Shown one piece after another: positions 15,160-16,771 of a DNA stretch of 16,771 bases (the first letter of the stretch is position 1; each line of letters opens with the position of its first letter). The notes under the pieces were generated by a model that ran no database searches, was not told the DNA's origin, and worked only from the letters and a program-made list of their open reading frames with translations. The position numbers and the translations under genes were made by a program. This stretch comes from Prolixibacteraceae bacterium (GTDB lineage Bacteria; Bacteroidota; Bacteroidia; Bacteroidales; Prolixibacteraceae). The stretch is from positions 1 to 16,771 of the forward strand of contig JAEUSS010000221.1 in NCBI GenBank assembly GCA_016788685.1, read 5' to 3'.

Positions 15160-16314
15160 ATGACAAAACGCGATTTTTACGAGATACTGGGTGTCAGCAA
15201 AACAGCGACTGCTGATGAAATAAAGAAAGCCTACAGGCAAAAAGCGATTCAGTTTCATCCCGACAAAAACCCCGGAAATAAAGAAGCCGAGGAGAAATTT
15301 AAGGAAGCAGCTGAAGCATATGAAATATTGAGCAGTCCGGAAAAACGTCAGAAATACGATCAGTTTGGTCATGCAGGAATGGGCAACGGAAATGCCGGAT
15401 TTGGCGGGCACGACATGTCGATGGACGATATATTCTCGATGTTTGGCGACATCTTTGGCGGCGGTGGTTTCGGTGGATTTGGCGGTTTCGGTGGCGGCTC
15501 CCGCAGCCGTGGTCCGCGCCAGCATCGGGGCTCAGATCTTCGTGTTAAGGTCAACCTTAATCTGACTGAGGTATTGAACGGCGTTGAAAAAAAGATCAAG
15601 GTAAAAAAATATGTCGCTTGCAGCCACTGCAGCGGAACCGGGGCACAAGGCGGGTCATCTTATTCAACCTGTTCAACCTGTCGCGGGTCCGGACATGTTA
15701 CCCGGGTACAGAATACGCTTCTGGGACAGATGCAAACCACGGCAACTTGCCCGACCTGTAACGGCGAGGGGCAAATTATCACCAATAAATGTACCCATTG
15801 CCAGGGCGAAGGCGTTGTTCGTGATGAAGAGGTAATCAGCATCAGAATACCTGCCGGTGTAGGCGAAGGAATGCAGCTGAATGTTGCCGGAAAAGGAAAT
15901 GCCGGCCGCCGCGGAGGAATAAACGGTGATCTTTTTGTTGTTATTCAGGAAGACGAACACCCGGACTTAATCAGAGATGGCAATAACCTGATATACAACC
16001 TCTATATCACTTTCCCCGAAATAACTTTGGGAACAACAAAAGAAATTCCGACAGTTGACAACAAAGTGAAAGTGAAAATTGAGGCTGGCACACAGCCTGA
16101 AAAAATCCTTCGTTTACGGGGGAAGGGATTGCCGGATGTAAACGGGTACGGCAAAGGCGATTTGCTGGTCAGAGTACACGTGTGGATACCTAAAAAGGTC
16201 AACTCTGAAGAACGGAAAATGCTTGAAAAATTGCAATCATCTCCTAATTTTTCTGAGGGACCTGATCAGTCAGACCGGAATTTGTTCGAAAAAATGAGGG
16301 ACATTTTTGATTAA
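15160..16314 (+). CDS. dnaJ: Chaperone protein DnaJ
   Basis: Hsp40 co-chaperone that delivers substrates to DnaK and stimulates its ATPase. The 384 residues form a full type I DnaJ. The J domain (about 4-69) has the HPD motif at 33-35. A Gly/Phe-rich region (about 70-115) contains repeated GFGG units. A zinc-binding domain has four CxxCxGxG motifs at 154-161 (CSHCSGTG), 171-178 (CSTCRGSG), 197-204 (CPTCNGEG) and 211-218 (CTHCQGEG). The C-terminal substrate-binding domains follow, with [10 protein letters not shown]. All zinc ligands are present. It is co-transcribed with grpE and ended by the terminator at 16336. Confidence 0.97.
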   Translation: MTKRDFYEILGVSKTATADEIKKAYRQKAIQFHPDKNPGNKEAEEKFKEAAEAYEILSSPEKRQKYDQFGHAGMGNGNAGFGGHDMSMDDIFSMFGDIFGGGGFGGFGGFGGGSRSRGPRQHRGSDLRVKVNLNLTEVLNGVEKKIKVKKYVACSHCSGTGAQGGSSYSTCSTCRGSGHVTRVQNTLLGQMQTTATCPTCNGEGQIITNKCTHCQGEGVVRDEEVISIRIPAGVGEGMQLNVAGKGNAGRRGGINGDLFVVIQEDEHPDLIRDGNNLIYNLYITFPEITLGTTKEIPTVDNKVKVKIEAGTQPEKILRLRGKGLPDVNGYGKGDLLVRVHVWIPKKVNSEERKMLEKLQSSPNFSEGPDQSDRNLFEKMRDIFD

Positions 16315-16335
16315 GAAAAAATCATCAATATCCAT

Positions 16336-16386
16336 GAAAAAAGCTGCCGGGAAAAAGAGTTACTCTCTTTCCCGGCAGCTTTTTTC
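16336..16386. terminator. Bidirectional terminator between dnaJ and mltG
   Basis: The arms gaaaaaagctgccggg (16336-16351) and cccggcagcttttttc (16371-16386) are exact complements. The stem continues inward with one mismatch (gggaaaaagagt against actctctttccc). The A6 and T6 flanks allow use in both directions, for dnaJ on the plus strand and mltG on the minus strand. Confidence 0.92.
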
Positions 16387-16399
16387 TTATGGATCATCT

Positions 16400-16771
16400 T
16401 TACTGAAAAATCTCCATCGAGTCGAGTGCTGCTTTATATTTTCGTGCGTTTTCATTATGCGCACTCAGCGTTTTGGCAAAATTATGATACCCCGAAAAAT
16501 CCTCGCGGGCACACATGTAAATATATGGTGTCTTTGTTGCATTTAAAACCGACTCAATACTCGATATTTCAGGAAAATTGATAGGCCCCGGAGGTAAGCC
16601 CGGATACTTATAAGTATTGTAGGGCGAGTCTATTGCCAGATGACTCCTCAACACCCGCTTAATCCGGAAATTCCCCAATGCAAACTTCACTGTCGGATCA
16701 GCCTGCAATGGCATACCCCGTTTAATACGATTCAGGTACAACCCCGCAACAATCGGCCTTTCATCTCTTTT
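16400..16771 (-). CDS. mltG: Endolytic transglycosylase MltG, C-terminal part (runs off the right edge)
   Basis: The visible 123 residues are the C-terminal part of a MltG/YceG-family membrane-anchored lytic transglycosylase, which cuts nascent peptidoglycan strands and sets glycan chain length. Family hallmarks are VAGLYLNRIKRGMPLQADPTVKFAL and then SPYNTYKYPGLPPGPI. These are followed by the ESVLNATKTPYIYMCAR segment and the terminal FAKTLSAHNENARKY. The reading frame is open to the last base of the window (KRDERP), and an internal ATG seen at 16741 is not a start. The catalytic Glu of the family lies just upstream, beyond the window. It faces dnaJ and shares its terminator. Confidence 0.9.
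   Translation of the reverse strand, partial: KRDERPIVAGLYLNRIKRGMPLQADPTVKFALGNFRIKRVLRSHLAIDSPYNTYKYPGLPPGPINFPEISSIESVLNATKTPYIYMCAREDFSGYHNFAKTLSAHNENARKYKAALDSMEIFQ

Noticed and set aside
15445..15500. Short GGTTTCGGTGG-type repeats that could look like a repeat array
   Set aside because: They encode the normal Gly/Phe-rich segment of DnaJ.
15088..15525. 145-codon minus-strand frame across grpE-dnaJ
   Set aside because: Shadow frame opposite the J domain and Gly/Phe region, both clearly coding on the plus strand.
1..16771. Mobile element, prophage, CRISPR or defence system
   Set aside because: No transposase, integrase, phage or Cas-like protein, no spaced repeat array, and no terminal inverted repeats with target duplications were seen.

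Overview
The window looks like an ordinary chromosomal stretch from a member of the Bacteroidetes, most likely an environmental Bacteroidales/Marinilabiliales-type bacterium (the lower rank is a guess). Supporting signs are a type IX secretion (gliding-motility type) C-terminal sorting domain, a DUF4290 gene directly upstream of murA, promoter boxes of the TAnnTTTG type, weak Shine-Dalgarno sequences and an Asp-type MurA. I see no insertion sequence, CRISPR array, phage gene or defence island.

Layout, left to right. 1-241 is a non-coding leader with a 34-bp perfect palindrome and small repeats in front of an AraC-type regulator (242-1063). Next is a likely two-gene unit: a secreted OmpA-domain protein (1160-2467) and an unrecognised secreted protein (2479-3534). 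A symmetric terminator separates these from leftward-running genes: tRNA-Ser(CGA) (3569-3655) and dsbD (3685-5679). The 842-bp gap 5680-6521 has no convincing intact gene. It holds a possible broken small ORF, a candidate structured RNA ending in a good intrinsic terminator, and a 16-bp palindrome. The gap is followed by a WecA/TagO-type phosphosugar transferase (6522-7781), convergent with a T9SS-sorted PKD-type secreted protein (7792-9078, minus). Divergent from the latter is a UvrD/PcrA helicase (9246-11561).

The right-hand part is housekeeping: DUF4290 gene, murA and a TlpA-like thioredoxin (11728-14381), closed by a 16-bp-stem terminator. The grpE-dnaJ heat-shock pair (14555-16314) follows, from a good Bacteroidetes promoter and ending in a bidirectional terminator. 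It shares that terminator with the C-terminal part of mltG, which enters from the right edge on the minus strand.

Common themes are envelope building and quality control: murA and mltG for peptidoglycan, the WecA-like enzyme for surface-glycan initiation, an OmpA-domain anchor, DsbD plus a TlpA-like thioredoxin for periplasmic thiol reduction, a T9SS cargo, and GrpE/DnaJ for folding. I found no obvious new multi-gene system. The best candidates for something undescribed are the structured intergenic element at 6061-6290 and the unknown secreted protein beside the OmpA-domain protein.
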